Shown here: positions 11,601-26,600 of the stretch, one piece after another
How the letters are laid out: each line of letters starts with the position of its first letter
Numbering within the stretch: the stretch's first letter is position 1
Source of the DNA: Pomphorhynchus laevis
Taxonomy: Eukaryota > Acanthocephala > Palaeacanthocephala > Echinorhynchida > Pomphorhynchidae
Direction: 5' to 3'
Assembly (NCBI GenBank): GCA_012934845.2
Contig: WNNJ02000219.1
Coordinates: 1-64,000 of the forward strand
Length of the DNA stretch: 64,000 bases
Translations under genes and position numbers: made by a program
The notes under the pieces: model-generated
Told to the model about the DNA's origin: nothing
What the model saw: the letters and a program-made list of their open reading frames with translations, nothing else
Databases searched by the model: none

Positions 11601-14600
11601 AGATTCTATTAATAATGAAACTTGTGTTAAAATATCTTCCTTGTAAATTTTAACAGGGAATTTATATATTCTGTTGATAACATATCGATCCTGTTGATTG
11701 CATATCTCGAATACATGTGATTCCGTTGATAAAATATCGCGGTCAGCGACTGACATGAGAGCTGTAATTTAAAGCTCAAAATTCTAAGCAATTCACAGTG
11801 TCAATTAAATTGATGATTAAATCTGATGCTTTGCAGTTTTATTAACATCGAGTGTAGATATAAGAATAGCAATTTATCATTACAAGAAAAATGATGTTTA
11901 CGTTAAAGAGGATAAAACTAGTGGCTACGAATTTTTATATATTTGATTATTGCAATTGGATATAAATTGCCACATATGTGCATTTGGAAATGAATTATAT
12001 TTAGTATAATTTACGTATTTTCTTTAATTTTTAAATTGCTTAATCTAAATAGATTTATGTAACAGTATTTTTGCTTCTTCAGTGATATATTTTATAAAAG
12101 TTGTGTATTGTTTTAATATTTAAGTTGTTTTCTCTAAATAAATTAAAGTTTTTAATAAATTAAAATTAAATTAAATTAAATTTAATGTAATTTAATTAAA
12201 TTTATCTTACAATGTTGTTTAAAAATACAGGATCTAAAAGCAACTTTTGGTAATTAAATATATAATAATTAAATTAAAATTACATTATTATAAATTAAAT
12301 GAATTACATTAATTAATTACATTATTATAAATTACAATCTTAGTTTATATAATTGATAATCTTTAGAGGAAACAAATTCAATTGTTCATAACATGCAAAT
12401 TCCAATAAATGGTGAATGCAGTGGAGAATTTATTACAGTGTCTTTAGTTAAAGGCAAAGAAGGATTCGGATTTACGATCATTGGTGGAAATAATAACGAC
12501 AGCTCTTCATCTGAATTCTTAGAAATTAGAACAATTATACCTGGTGGGCCAGCAGCTGAAACCAAACAACTTAAACCAAGCAAGTTAATTTTCAATGGTT
12601 TTTTTTAATTTTAAAAAATTGAAAATTTATTAATTTTTTTGACCGTTTCGATTTTGACTTTTTCTTTTAATTTCATTGTAATATAGATCTCTGTGATATT
12701 TCGCACTGTGATACGGCCCAAAGATACTTTTCCAATGCATATCATTGATATCAATGGCAATAGACACTGTTTACGATACTGATAGCAATAATTAACTTTA
12801 TAGTATAATTAATTATCAAATTTATCTGTATAATTACATTTAGAGATTGAAGGCAATGTCACTATTTTAACTACATAAATTTTTGTGAAATTAATAATTA
12901 AAATAATTTTATGAAGATTTTACCAGTAATCTCTTATTTTTTAATTTTAAAATGTGTTAGTCAAAACTACAATGAATATAATAAATATTTAAATTTAATA
13001 ATTAATAGTTAATTTATTAAAAAGGACAGTCTAATTGATGATTTTACAGACAAATATCTGTAAAATCTAAAACGTATAAGACAAGTTTCTGACACTTTTT
13101 TCTGACACGTGCGATACGTGACTAAGTATCATGGTCTTGAGTGGCTGACCAGACTTACCTTTCAATAGTCCTAAGCGTTCCTTGTCAATATAGAGAGAGT
13201 TTGATATATCCAGGTATACCGAGGTCCACCTCGGAGTCTCCGTCCAGAAAGTTCAATATGGAATACTTCACTAGGAAGACGCCCCCTATTCATCCTCAAA
13301 ACGTGGCCTAGCCATCTCTGTTGACTTCCTTCCGAGTGGAAGAGCAGCGACTTTACTACAAGATTTTCGCGGATGTCCGAGCATCGAACAAACCGTCGAC
13401 GGTCATTGCAGTGAACTAGTCTATCTACGGGGACGTAGAACATTACTTATGATTTTTATTTAGGTAAAATTCAGTTACTACTATTTTGACTCAATGTATT
13501 AAATGTTGACAGCGGTAGTAATTGTCAAAGTAGCCATTATAGTGATATTACCTTCATAATCACAACTTATCAAAGCATAATTTTAGAAGTCTTCGTCAGA
13601 TACCGTATAAAAACGTGATCACACACGATTCACACTTTGTGATATTCTGACATGAATTATTTGGTTTAGGTGACGTCCTGGTATATATAAACAACACTTG
13701 TATCCTTGGATATTCTCATACAAAAGTATTTGAATTATTTCGATTGATCAAACCTGGTGAAAAGATTGAACTAACTGTTTGTCGTGGCCACCAACCTTGT
13801 AAAAGCAGAAATATATCCTCATATCTTTTAAATCACCTAACTAACAAAGATATTCAGTATAAAGAATCATTAGGCAACAATTTCGAAAAGCGCACAGTGC
13901 AAATTCAGAAAGGTCCTTCCGGGTTTGGTTTTACTGTCGTCGATTGTAGTGGATTAGAAGATTTGAGCGATAATTTTACTGAGAGTCACATGACGGGATC
14001 CGTAGACATGACAAAAGGCGGTCAGCGAGTTAAGCAGATATTTGATTCATTGCGCTGTGGGCAATTGAAAGTAGGCGATCGCGTGTCTAAAGTTAATGGA
14101 CGTAGCGTCATCAATTTATCCCACACAAAATTAGTTGATATTTTTAAAGCGTGTCCCTCAAACGAAAAATGTACAATGGAGGTGTTAAGACTGAAAAGTG
14201 CAACAAGCGGTAAGTGCTAGTTTCCTTTTTTGTCAATGGAAATTGATTTTTTATAAAAACATTTTGTCTTATTTAATTATTCAATTGACTTTTCTAATTT
14301 GTTTAATAAACAAATTAGATTGGAATTAGAAATAGAAATAAATTTGAGTTTTTGTCGTAAAACTCAAATTAACTAATTATTTTATTACTTTGTTAAGAGT
14401 TAGTATTAAGTAATTTAACCAAGTAAAGTAAATTAATATTAACGTTTATATATTAATTAATTTTAATTTACCTGATTTGATAGATTACATAATTATCTTA
14501 TCTGATCAGATTAGGTAATTTGATATTTTTGGTATATAAATACAATCATTTATAATTGTTTTAATATTTTGGTATATTGTGGTATATTTTGTTAATATTT

Positions 14601-17600
14601 TGGTATATTTTTGTACAAATATTTCAACCCAGCATGTCTCATTCCGATTTAATAATTAATTTAATTAAATCATTCTTGCTACTATAAGCCTGATAAAAAT
14701 ATGAACCAATCTGAATTAAGTTTTAAGATTTTAGAAATTTTTTATTCAAAGCCTAAAAAGCTTTTTATTTACCAAATAAAAACAAATTTTAATTTTAAAA
14801 TGAAAAATGTTAAAAAATTTAAGTTATTTAAGTTAAGTTTAAAAATTAAGTTACATCAACATTAATTTTACATTTGAATAGTATTTTTACACAAATAATA
14901 AACATTCAAGTTTTAAATAGTTGATTATGATCTATTATTGATAAAGAATTATTGGAGCTAGATTAAAGAAAAGAGGAAAACATTTCTGAGGAAATTACCT
15001 CAGAAAATTACCTGAAGTAATTTTCTGAGGTATTTTCCTGCAGCACTTTTTTAGTAATTTTCTACATTTGCTTGTATAAAGTGGCGCTCACTCTCATTCG
15101 TTTTAATTTTATTTTAAAATTTAATTCGGTAATTGAATTTAAATAATTAGATAATTGATTTCTATTAGCATTTGCATTGCGATTTATATTGAAATTTAAA
15201 TTAAGATTTAATAATTATATTATATTATATTTTTATAATAATTATAAATATATCACAAAAGTATCAACAAGTCTAGGGATGTCGCTAGACTGAAATTTTG
15301 AGAATTGCAACAATTTGTAACGATATTGGTTTTCTTCAAAATCATTTAAATAATTTAAATGATTTAAATCATATATAATAGATATGAATTAGCCTTGCGA
15401 ACATAGTTAACACTTTTTGAGAAGAGATGCTTAAATTGCAATAAATATGTCTACTCCTGAAACTACACCAAGAAGCGATTTGTGTAGTTTAAATTTTAAA
15501 TAATTTTCAATCCAAAATATAAATTTGCTCATAACTGTTTATAAAATAAATCTAAATTATATATTAAATGAAATAGATATCTCGATACATTGATGATATA
15601 TGTGTATTTAATTCTAATAATTTTTATTCAATTAGTGAACAAATTTATCCAGAAAGCCTTATTCTTAACAAAACCAATATTAATGATAAAGAAGGTGTAT
15701 ATCTAGATTTTAGTACGCTTTATACAAATCTAGATTTAGCAGATATTAAAGAAGCGTTAGTAAACTTAATTAATCTTATATTAGGAAAAAGATACATATA
15801 TATGTTATAATAATTATAACGCCTATCTAACAAAAATTAAACCATCAAGTAAATATAAATATATGGATAAAATTGAATTAATAGAATCCTTAAATATTTT
15901 GATAAATCAAAATTATTTAAAAGTAGGGACATCTATATTTAGACAAGTAAAATGTGTTCCAATGGGTGGTAATAGTAGCCCAATTATAGCTGACTTGTTT
16001 TTAAACATAGCAGTTTTGTAGTTAGCATTTATACATGAACAAAAACGGTAATTTCAAAAATAAAGAAACGTTAAAATTGAGACTGCTGTTCAGTTCTGAA
16101 CTTCACCTGGAAAAAATGAGCATTACCTTTTCACAAATTTTCATTACTTTAAACGTATTAAGAAAAATAATGTTATAAGAAAAATATGTGTATTTAATTC
16201 TAATAATTGTTATTCTATAAGCGAACAAATTTATTCAGATGCCTCGTTCTTAATAAGTTAAAAGTTAATATACTAAATATACATATACTTAGTATATGTA
16301 AATATACTTACTTAAATATATGTAACTAGGGCTGTTAGTAAATCTCGACTAACAGCCCCAGTCGAGATTTAAGTAATGACAATGCCTGTTTTAAACAAAA
16401 TGTAAAATAAAATTTGATTCGTAGTAGTTTTTTATAATTTTTCTAATAAAAATTATAAATTAAAATCATTGTTTATTTATTAACATTATTTATATAAAAA
16501 TTATGTATTCTACAATTTAGACTGCTTGATTACTAATTTTGATTATTGATTTACTTTTCTGCTTGTTAATACATTTGCTCAGATTTCAAGTTTTTAATCA
16601 AATTAAAATTTTATATTTTATTTAAAACTAATTTTGCTTAGAATTAAACTAACTTCTTAAGCAAAATATAATAATAAATTTTATTATAATTCATGCCCTC
16701 ACGATTGTACAAATCATCGTTAGGGCGATTTACATCGTTAATATAATTTGCAGAAATTAGATTTGAATAATTCATTTGTCTATCTAATTTTTTGACAAGC
16801 GACACTACCAGCAGTAGACACTATATTAGACTACCGAGCAGTCTAATATAATTTGCTCATAAGCAATATTTGATTGCATTTGACTAAATTGTAGTTTTTG
16901 CATTCTCATATGGTCTCTACACGATGGCTCAATATTTAAATTTTTCTGGGAACTACAATACTTCAAAACTATTACGGATCAAATTTTATTTTACATTTTG
17001 TTCAAAACAGGCATTGTCATTACTTAAATCGACTAGAGCTTTTAGTGAAGCAGAAATAAAATTGTGTTTATATCTCACTTTATAAGATGATCGAGTTCAC
17101 ACTTTGTATAATAAGACCTTCATTCTAACTCTCCTTTCTTAATGATTAATATTATAATTTTTTAATATTTTAATATTATGTACTACTAATAGCAAACATG
17201 AATCGATAAATTTATTAATAAATTCTACAATATATAAGCAAATAAATATTGTATTTCCCAAACAAATAAATATTATATTTTATAATATTCATCCTCTCAA
17301 ATATTTATTTTTACTTACTTTTAGAAATCTAAACTATTATATATAATACTTCTTTCATTGTGTAAATCTATGCTTTTAGACAATTACAGCAATCGTCTAT
17401 TACACAATCATAACAAAATCAGACCCGGAAATGAAAAATTACTTCCCCAGAATAGTGATAACAGTATCTCAAAGATGAATGGGTAACTTGTTAGAATATA
17501 TCTTTCTAAGTGGACATTGGTCAATTTCGATTTCAAACAAAATTATTTTACTTTACAATTAGGCGAGTATGTAAATATGTTTCGACAAATATAGTTGTCA

Positions 17601-20600
17601 TAATCGTGGGTAATAAAACAAATTGAAGAGAAAATTTCCTTTCAAAGAATTATTTGCTAAGAAAACAAAAATCCCTTTTCTGCTTTATGTTTATTTAAAT
17701 AATAAATACGAAGCGAAATAACATATTTTACTTTTTAATAATTAAGTTTAATAATTAATTTAATCTTAAAAATTAATTGATTGTTTATTTAATTCTTTCG
17801 AGAAAAGAAATAAAAACACTTTAAAAGATTAAGTGTGTTATTTCAAATAGTAATGCAAGGAATTGATACTCGGAAGATCAGCTCCATCAGGAAGACAATC
17901 CAAAGGCTAATTGAAATGTGGAACGAAGCAACCAGGTGAAATTATCAAGGAAGCGAGATATTATCAGACAAATGAATGGTCTGACATCTAAACGATGAAA
18001 ATATGCGGTGAGAGTGGCTAAGTTTACCAGAATGGGCTGAAATGGAAAAGCAAATTTAACTACTGATGAATGAGAACTTGGAAGCTAACCTCGTATCTCT
18101 CGATCAGATGATTAGGGAAACTACTATGGGTGAAACATTAGCATCCATCCATCTAAGTGGGGATCATGTATACACAGAATGTTTTCTACGAGCTCCCTTA
18201 CACAACTGTGTACAAAACCACAAGTTGAGATTGCATAAACTGAATGCCGAAGACATAGTGCAGAGAGATCTGTGCGAGGATCAGCTGGCCAATCAAGCGC
18301 TAATGCAATCAATGAATTAAATAAGCAATAATTAAATATTATTAAATTTGTATTTCACAGTTGACTGTAGTGAACGAAGTAATCGTCTAGAGTATTTTAA
18401 GACTGTTCATATATTTATAAATATTTATAAATATTAATATTTGCTATTCAAATAGCAAAATGTGCCTCAATGACTTTGAGAATGCGAACAAAAGCCGAAC
18501 ATATCCTTTTCAGCAACGACAATAACATTTGCTCTTCTGCGTAATGCATCTGCTCTTAAACATGCGGATGGTGTTCTGCAAGATTTCGATAAGAATAGCA
18601 TGATGCTTCGAATCTCGAGTAACAAATTGTGACATTTTTTATCATGTACAGACAAAAATTATTGTATATTTAAATAAAATATTTATGTCTATATATTATT
18701 ATATATAAATATATCTATATATTATTATATAGATATATTTATATATTAAATATTATTATATTAAGTTATTATACAATTTTACTAAATATTAAATATTAAT
18801 ATTTTACTAAATATTAATATTTAATATTTAATACTATTATTAAGATAAAGGTAGAACTATTAAGTTAAGTAGAATGATGCCTTTATTTTAAATAATGATA
18901 TATTTTTTGGTAATAATTAATTTTTTTATTTAACAAACATTTTTAATAATGATTTTGAATTTTACAAATAATTGTATTTATTGGTTAAACTAAAGAATAG
19001 TAAACTATGGTTAAATAGTAAATTGTATTTTGCCATTTAGTAAACTATGGGGTAGTTCACTATGGGTTAAAATTTTAAACGTGAATAATCTATAATCTAT
19101 AATTTTGAATGACTAAATTATAATTATTCTAATCGTATTCTATAATCTTACGGTAATAATCTTTGTTTTAACAAGGTAGATGTTGGGTTGTTAAAATTTT
19201 ATTTTAAATTAGATTAGAATAATTATAATTTAGTCATTCAAAATTATAGATTATAGATAATTCACGTTTAAAATTTTAACCCATAGTAAACTACCCCATA
19301 ATATTAATATTAATATTTAGTAAAATATTAATATTTAATATTTAGTAAAATTGTATAATAACTTAATATAATAATATTTAATATATAAATATATCTATAT
19401 AATAATATATAGACATAAATATTTTATTTAAATATACAATAATTTTTGTCTGTACATGATAAAAAATGTCACAATTTGTTACTCGAGATTCGAAGCATCA
19501 TGCTATTCTTATCGAAATCTTGCAGAACACCATCCGCATGTTTAAGAGCAGATGCATTACGCAGAAGAGCAAATGTTATTGTCGTTGCTGAAAAGGATAT
19601 GTTCGGCTTTTGTTCGCATTCTCAAAGTCATTGAGGCACATTTTGCTATTTGAATAGCAAATATTAATATTTAAAATATTTATAAATATATGAACAGTCT
19701 TAAAATACTCTAGACGATTACTTCGTTCACTACAGTCAACTGTGAAATACAAATTTAATTTAATAATATTTAATTATTGCTTGTTTAATTTACAATTTTC
19801 GTGACAGTAGATCCTGGTTTGCCTAGAACTTGTCTAGAGTTTATTCATTCTCAATTACTGTTACTTGGTCTCTATGGGAAAGCTAATGATCAAAAAATGT
19901 TAATTAATAAAAAGAAATTATATTTTTAATATAATCTTATTATTTCAAAAAATAAACTAAAAATTACAAATAATAAATTGTGTCTAAGTCTTGTCTATCG
20001 CTTGTCCCCTCAACTGTGCCCAGAACGCAACTAACGTTACCGCGTTGGATGGCAACGATCAGCCTCTGCAGCAAGAAATCCGTGGACCGCTGTTCTCCGG
20101 TCACTGCTGCTATCCCCCTACCTATTTCGTGCATTAGGCCTTCCGCCTCCGGGCCCAACACACCAAGCGTTTTCACAGCGAACGGCACAAAATTGTAGAT
20201 CGGTGTCAGCAAGGAGTATTTGCTGCGTTTCTTGTCCTCTGCTCCACTGGCTACCGCTCCCGGTGCGGTCACAGCTGTATTTAGATGACTCAGTGCCAAG
20301 GTGTCTGGGCAGGTAAAGTCCCAAGCCAAACACCTGCCACTTGACCATGGAATCAGTGACAATCCATCTGGCCGCCTGTCATCATGTTGCGCGTGTGACT
20401 TCGGCTCCAGACGCGATTTGGATTTCTGTCGACATCAGTGCACGCTTGGTGAGATCGTTGACTGCGCTGTGGTGTGACAGTATGCCGACGGACTTGTGGC
20501 AGCTGAGCCATGTCGTCCGCTGGCGTCATCATCCGCTCCGCAGACACATACATGTGGCAGACAGACTGGGGCACCGAGGCGCAGGGCAATGGCGATGCGT

Positions 20601-23600
20601 AGTGACGAGTCGTCAAGTCTTGTGTCGAGCGACGAACAGTGGTGTGTGAAGGAAGGCCCCGGAATGAGGTGCAGTAGCTGCAATTAGACGCGCTTTGCTC
20701 GCCTGGTCAAGTGCAGCTGACAACATCTTCGCTTCCTGGACAGTAACCAACGGAGTATCCCAGAATTTCTGTTCTGTAGCGAAGGACGGTTGGACTGGCA
20801 CGAAAACCGCTCGAGACTGTCATTCGTTCACTGCAGTAGTGTATGTCGGTTCGCTGATACAGCAGTAGTCATTTAGTCGCCCTGGCAGGATCCGAGTTAT
20901 GAGTGTTTGCGACCCGGCGACCGATGATAGGAAGGCAGGTAGAGCAATATCCGTCGCTCTCCTGATGCCGAGTCCGCCGTTAGCAACCGGTAGTGATGCC
21001 TGGTCTCATGCCCAATCGGACAGCGCAATATTGAGGACGGACTGCAACGACGACCGAATTACGTTGTAGTATTCAAACAACAGCTGCTTCCTGTAGCATG
21101 GTACGCTGTGCAGAGTGAATATCGTCTTCGGTATCGCAAAGCAGTTTTTAGCAGGAACAGCGCATCGTGAGCTTATATAAGCGATAGCCGGCTAGACATT
21201 AGTTGTAATTCATGCAGCTTTATTTCCAATGTCTTGTCCACGCTCTTCTCACATCCGATTGGTGCTCCAAGTAACATTGTTGATGCTGGGTCGACGTGCT
21301 TGATGTCTGGAGCGACTGCTTTGAAATTTCTCACAACATCGTTGTCGTCAGTAATGAGCTCACACTAGCCAACATTGACGACGAGTCCCAGCGCCTTTCC
21401 TCGCGCCGTCAACATACTCTAGTCTGAGAGCAACGGGTTCTCATCACCACCTAACGTGGCATCATTCATGTACCAGATATTGCAATCGGACTTGATGCGC
21501 TTTGTCAGTGTCAAGTCATTTAGGCAGAAGAGCATCGGACCGAAAGGATAACCTTGCTGTGGTTCCTCGTCTGATATCAACGTGTACTGTCCGAAACGTA
21601 GGAACGATTTGCTGGAGTAGCAGCTGGACAAATATGGATACAGCTCCGGTAGCTCTCCGCCTATTACTGTCAACATCGCATCGCGGCTCAGAGTGTTGAA
21701 AGCGTTTGCGAAGTCGATTTTCAACATAGCCTGGCCACTGCCAATGTTCTCTAGATAACAGCGAGCTGCGTGTACAACTGCCTTTGATCCGTGCTGAAAC
21801 CCGAAGCCAAGTTTAGATGTTGCAAATTTGGCGACTACCTTGTCCTTCACGCCCGACAGGTGGCCCTCGATACAAGACGGCGGAGTGCGAAGCCTACTGC
21901 TATAGGTCTGACACCTCCTCCCTGCTTTGCTAGTGTACATAACGATGCACCGTACAAGACGGGTCTCACAGTTGCCGGGACTCTACCAGTCAGGCACATG
22001 TTGCTGAAGTCCGTGAATTAAGCAGCAGCTTAATTAATTCAAGATATGTGCAATTAATGAAATTTAACATCTTCAATTAGAAAATAATTTATAAATTATC
22101 TAAAATCCGCCCAGCTAAAGATTAAATCTGGACTTTACTATTCCATAATCAAACGTATTATTTATTTCCCACAAGGCATGATTAGTATTTTGCATAGGGA
22201 AAACCAATTGTCAGATTACTTAAAGAAGATATTTACCAAAATACTTGATATTTTAAAATATCAAGAATAAAATATCCAAAATTCTTTTATAGCTAGGAGT
22301 ATAAAAGCTAAGCAAATATTCTTATCGATTTTGCTTAACTGAATGAATACACCTTCAAATATTTGTATTCAGAAAGAAGAAAGAAAAAAATTACAATTTG
22401 ATAATAAAATTTACAACACATGTTTTATTTGACATTTATTATTTGACAATAAACGTTTATAAATGATAAGCATTTTTCATGTCACACATGTTCAATATTC
22501 AAAATTTTTTATTTAATAATAAAACAGTATCTCAATATAATGAATGTCATATGCTTAGACATCATACATTATTCACACGAGAAAAAATCTTTTATATACT
22601 TTTTACAACGTTTCTGTCATACACAGTGACCATTCTTAAGATAGTTGTTTAGCAATTTAAATATAAGTCTTGATCAGCAGCTGATTAAACCCATCCAGGC
22701 TGATTAGTAGCGTTCTGCTGCATCAAGAATAGGAACAATACCTGTGAGGATAATATTGTGCCATAATCAGAAGAATTTCAGCTCACTAAGGCGTTCAAGT
22801 TAAATTTTATCAATATTATGATAGTGTTATTGAGATTGTTCACTTTATAACTTAGGTTCAATAATCCCAAAAGGTTCATATATAGTAGCTGCAGACGAAA
22901 TTACAACTTTAAATAATTTGTTGATTGCTCCTGTTTGATAAGAAAATTAATCGGTATTTTCTCTGGATATTACACACTCATCCGTTACGCATGCCTTTTG
23001 AACTGATATGATCAATTCAAAAGGCATGAACCATAATTTGAACCATGTTTTGGATCGACAAATTATTCAATACTATACATAGACATGATACATTATCCGA
23101 ACGAGAAAATATCTTTTATATAAATTTTTACAACGTTTCGGTTATGCACAGTGACTCTTTTCAAGATAGTACCTAAAAAGGGTCAGTACTATCGAAAAAT
23201 GAAAGTACTATCCTGAAATGGGTCACCACTGTGCATGACCGAAACATTAAAAAAAATTATATAAACAATATTTTTTCGTTCGAATATTTTTTTGTCTAAG
23301 CATAGGAGGATTAGATGACATACAAATGTAATTTTAACAAAATTGTATAATGAATATCTTTATAACATACACAAGGTATTATACTATTATAAATGCATTC
23401 GATTAATTTAAGCATCAGTAATTTTTGATATTTAAATATTTAAATAGGCATTCAGTAAATATCAAAAGTCTAAAACAGCGAAAAGGACTATCAACGACAC
23501 TTTTTATTCCTACCGCCAACGATGGATTTGGGTTTAGGGTTGTCGGTGGTCGGGAAGACGGATCACAGGTATTATATCTATTTGAAATTTTACTGATATA

Positions 23601-26600
23601 ATTTTTTTATTTGAATCCTTTTATAGTTTTGCAAACACTAAAAACAACTACGATTTTCATTTGTTACTTGACGTTAATTCCATATCCTTGATATGGAATT
23701 AGAATTGCTGGTTTATTCTTAATTTTGATAAATTGAAATGCCATACCCGGCAAAAATTATTTCTGTCAAAAAGATGTAAAAATTACATTTTATGATGTAC
23801 AAAATATAAATGGATCAAATGTTGTTTGTAGACTATGGATGTGGCTTTGCTATCTGTTTAGGCATTTGGAGCGAAAGAATTTAACCACATTCCCAAAATT
23901 GGAAAAATACGCAAACTTCAATTGGCATATTGTCTCAATATATGAATATTAAAACTTTATTGTATTGACAGGCCATACCCAGCAAATGAAAATTAAATTG
24001 ATTTTCAATATTTCGACAGAACAAATCTGAAATATATTTCTAAAGGTTCATCAAGTACTTAGTTCTAATCCAAATCGGGTATTCATCAAGTATCTAGTTC
24101 TAATCCAAATCGGATAACATATTCAGCCACTCGCATTTTCCCCGATCGCACCCCCTCCGAAATCGCTCAACTCTCATCTGCCCGCATCAAAAAACGCCGT
24201 CGCGAGGAAAACGGCGAAACATCTCTTTCCATCCGAAACATCGACGGAAATTTTGAAGTTGTCCACACCCGCCCAAAAATCTGATATGCTCCATCTCCAC
24301 TATGTGTTTTCTCTACTATCCCCTATCACCACTACACACGGTTTCCGCCTTAGCCTCCTCAACACTAGATCTATTCTCAATAAATCCGATCTCATCATCA
24401 ATCTATTCACTAAGCAATCCATTGATCTCTTCTGCCTCACCGAATCCTGGTACTCCGATTCTGACGACCTCTCCATCCGCCGTTTGCTCTCTGCCGGTTG
24501 CTCACTAGTCGAATCCGCTCGCCCCCTCAGCAAATCCACTTCTTAATTCTTTAATCATAGCGGCATTGTCGCATTCGCCCGTCACCCCGCGTCTATTCGC
24601 AAAATCACTTCCCCTTTCAGTCGTTGCTCTTTTGAACTGCTCCCTTGTCGTTCTTCTAACCCGATCACTCTAGATCTCGCCATTGTATACCGTCCTGGTT
24701 CAGCAGCTCCTACATCCTTATTTTTTTACCGAACTCGCTGATTTTCTGTCCCACTGTTCTTCGTTCTCAATCCCTTCAATCGTTCTTAGCGACTTCAACA
24801 TCCGCCTCGACCGCCCCTTTTCCACCCAGTCAATCCAGTTCATCAACATTCTATCCAACTATGACTACAAACCCATCTCCACTTCCCCCACACATATCCT
24901 TGGTGGGGCCCTCCACATCATCGCTGTCCCCGATCATTTTACTGCCTACACCTCACTGTTCATTTTCGATCCTGGTCTATCCGATCACTTTCTCGTCACC
25001 TTGATCACACTCACAACAACACCCCTCCTCACATACCTACAATCCTACGTCGCTCTTGGATAAATCTTGATATTTTCCTTCTCCGCTCTACCTTACTTAA
25101 ATCGTCTCTATCCTATCTAACAATAACATATTCCAATCCTCACGATCTCGCCTTTCTTTTCGACTCTGAACTCACATTCATTCTTGATCTTCTCGTGCCC
25201 TTCAATCCTCACCCACACCGTCGCTTGCACCGTGCACCATGGTTTGACATCCAGTGCCTACTCTCAAAGCGTCGACTCCGTCATGCTTTTCGAGTATATC
25301 ACCGCTCTCTCAGACGTGATTTCCGCTCGATCACTCCGTCTTTCCGTGATACCTATCTTGCTCATCGGCGGTATCATCTCCACCTACTACTTAAGAAATG
25401 CAACTCCTTCTGGCAGCATAAAATCATCACTTTTATTCAACTCTAAGACTCTATTACATACTTTTAACACAATCCTTGCTCGCTCCTAACCGCCGTAGTA
25501 TCCACGTTGCTCTCTCACACACCGGTCTCCATCCTATCTCACTATGCTCCGCCTAGCCTCATTCTCCCGGAAATCTTTCATCTTCTCCATGTCTCACCTA
25601 TAGAAGTATCATCTGTTCTCATGTCCTTGCCCGACAAAACCTCACCTACCGATCCCCTGCCTACCCACATACTTAAATCCATATGCTCATCGATATCCCC
25701 TTTTCTCACAACCTTGTTTAACTCGTCCATCCGCAGTCGTATCTTCCCTTCACTGGAAATCCGCAATCGTTCGTCCCCTACTAAAGAAACTATCGCTCGA
25801 CCTCTCCCTTTCTTCTAGCTATCGCCCCATTTCACTACTCCCTACTCTTTCTAAGCTCTTAGAACGCCTTATCTTAATACAGGTCAACGCTTATCTTTCG
25901 TCATCCAATCAGTACTGTAGTGTACACAGATACGCTTGTAAAAAGCTTTATTGAGTAATATCTACGAAACAAAGTAGTAAATCAGTGAGTGTAAATAGTT
26001 AATATTAAGTGTTAAGATTTACAATATAATTGGTAAGGTAATTTTCATCACATTCTCCCCCGCCATAGATAATCCTGCAAGTAGCTCGGCGCTTGTCGTG
26101 CTCTAACTGGTCTCTTCGGTCCACTGGCGTCTGTATCGTTGTCGTTGTCATTGAAGTAAGTTCCCTGTGTCGTGCCATGATCACTGTCGCGCATTGTTTC
26201 GCTTGTTAGTGTATTTTGGCCGGCTTCCACTACTGCTTCGATATCGTCCTTGCAGGTTATTGGCGCGTCTTGTTGGTTGTCTTCTATTGATGGGTCGTGA
26301 ACACCTTCCATTGTTGGTTCGTTCAGTTAATCCGTTGGTGTGTTATTATTGCAGCATTCTTGAGGTAACCTTGCAATATCGCGATTCGAGACTGTTCTAT
26401 GCTGCCCGTTAGGGTATGAGACTGTTGAATAATAAGGATTTATATTCTCTAGTTTGGCTGGCAGTAAGTTAGGACAATGTTTGGATGTTCGGTTGTGGTT
26501 TTTCACTAACACGGACTGCGCATGCGTCAGGCATTGCGGGAGTTGGTTTTGTTTAAGGCATAGTCGGCTGTATCTGAAAATCCTATCGTGTGGACATTCG

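Larger units (their letters stand above)
23045..23310. repeat. fold-back of two PLE ends
   Basis: The left arm (about 23070-23175) and right arm (about 23195-23300) are inverted copies of one PLE end: ATACATTATCCGAACGAGAA on the left mirrors CGTTCGAA on the right, and GTTATGCACAGTGAC mirrors GTGCATGACCGAAAC. The centre is the AGTACTAT / ATAGTACT tract. Confidence 0.75.

Noticed and set aside
18066-18320. 84-codon frame as a host exon
   Set aside because: No domain, no clear splice sites in phase with the MAGI exons at 14209 and 23456, and the frame is broken upstream.
24300-24539. minus-strand frames within the LINE and other GC-rich elements
   Set aside because: Shadows of the real frames; no domains.
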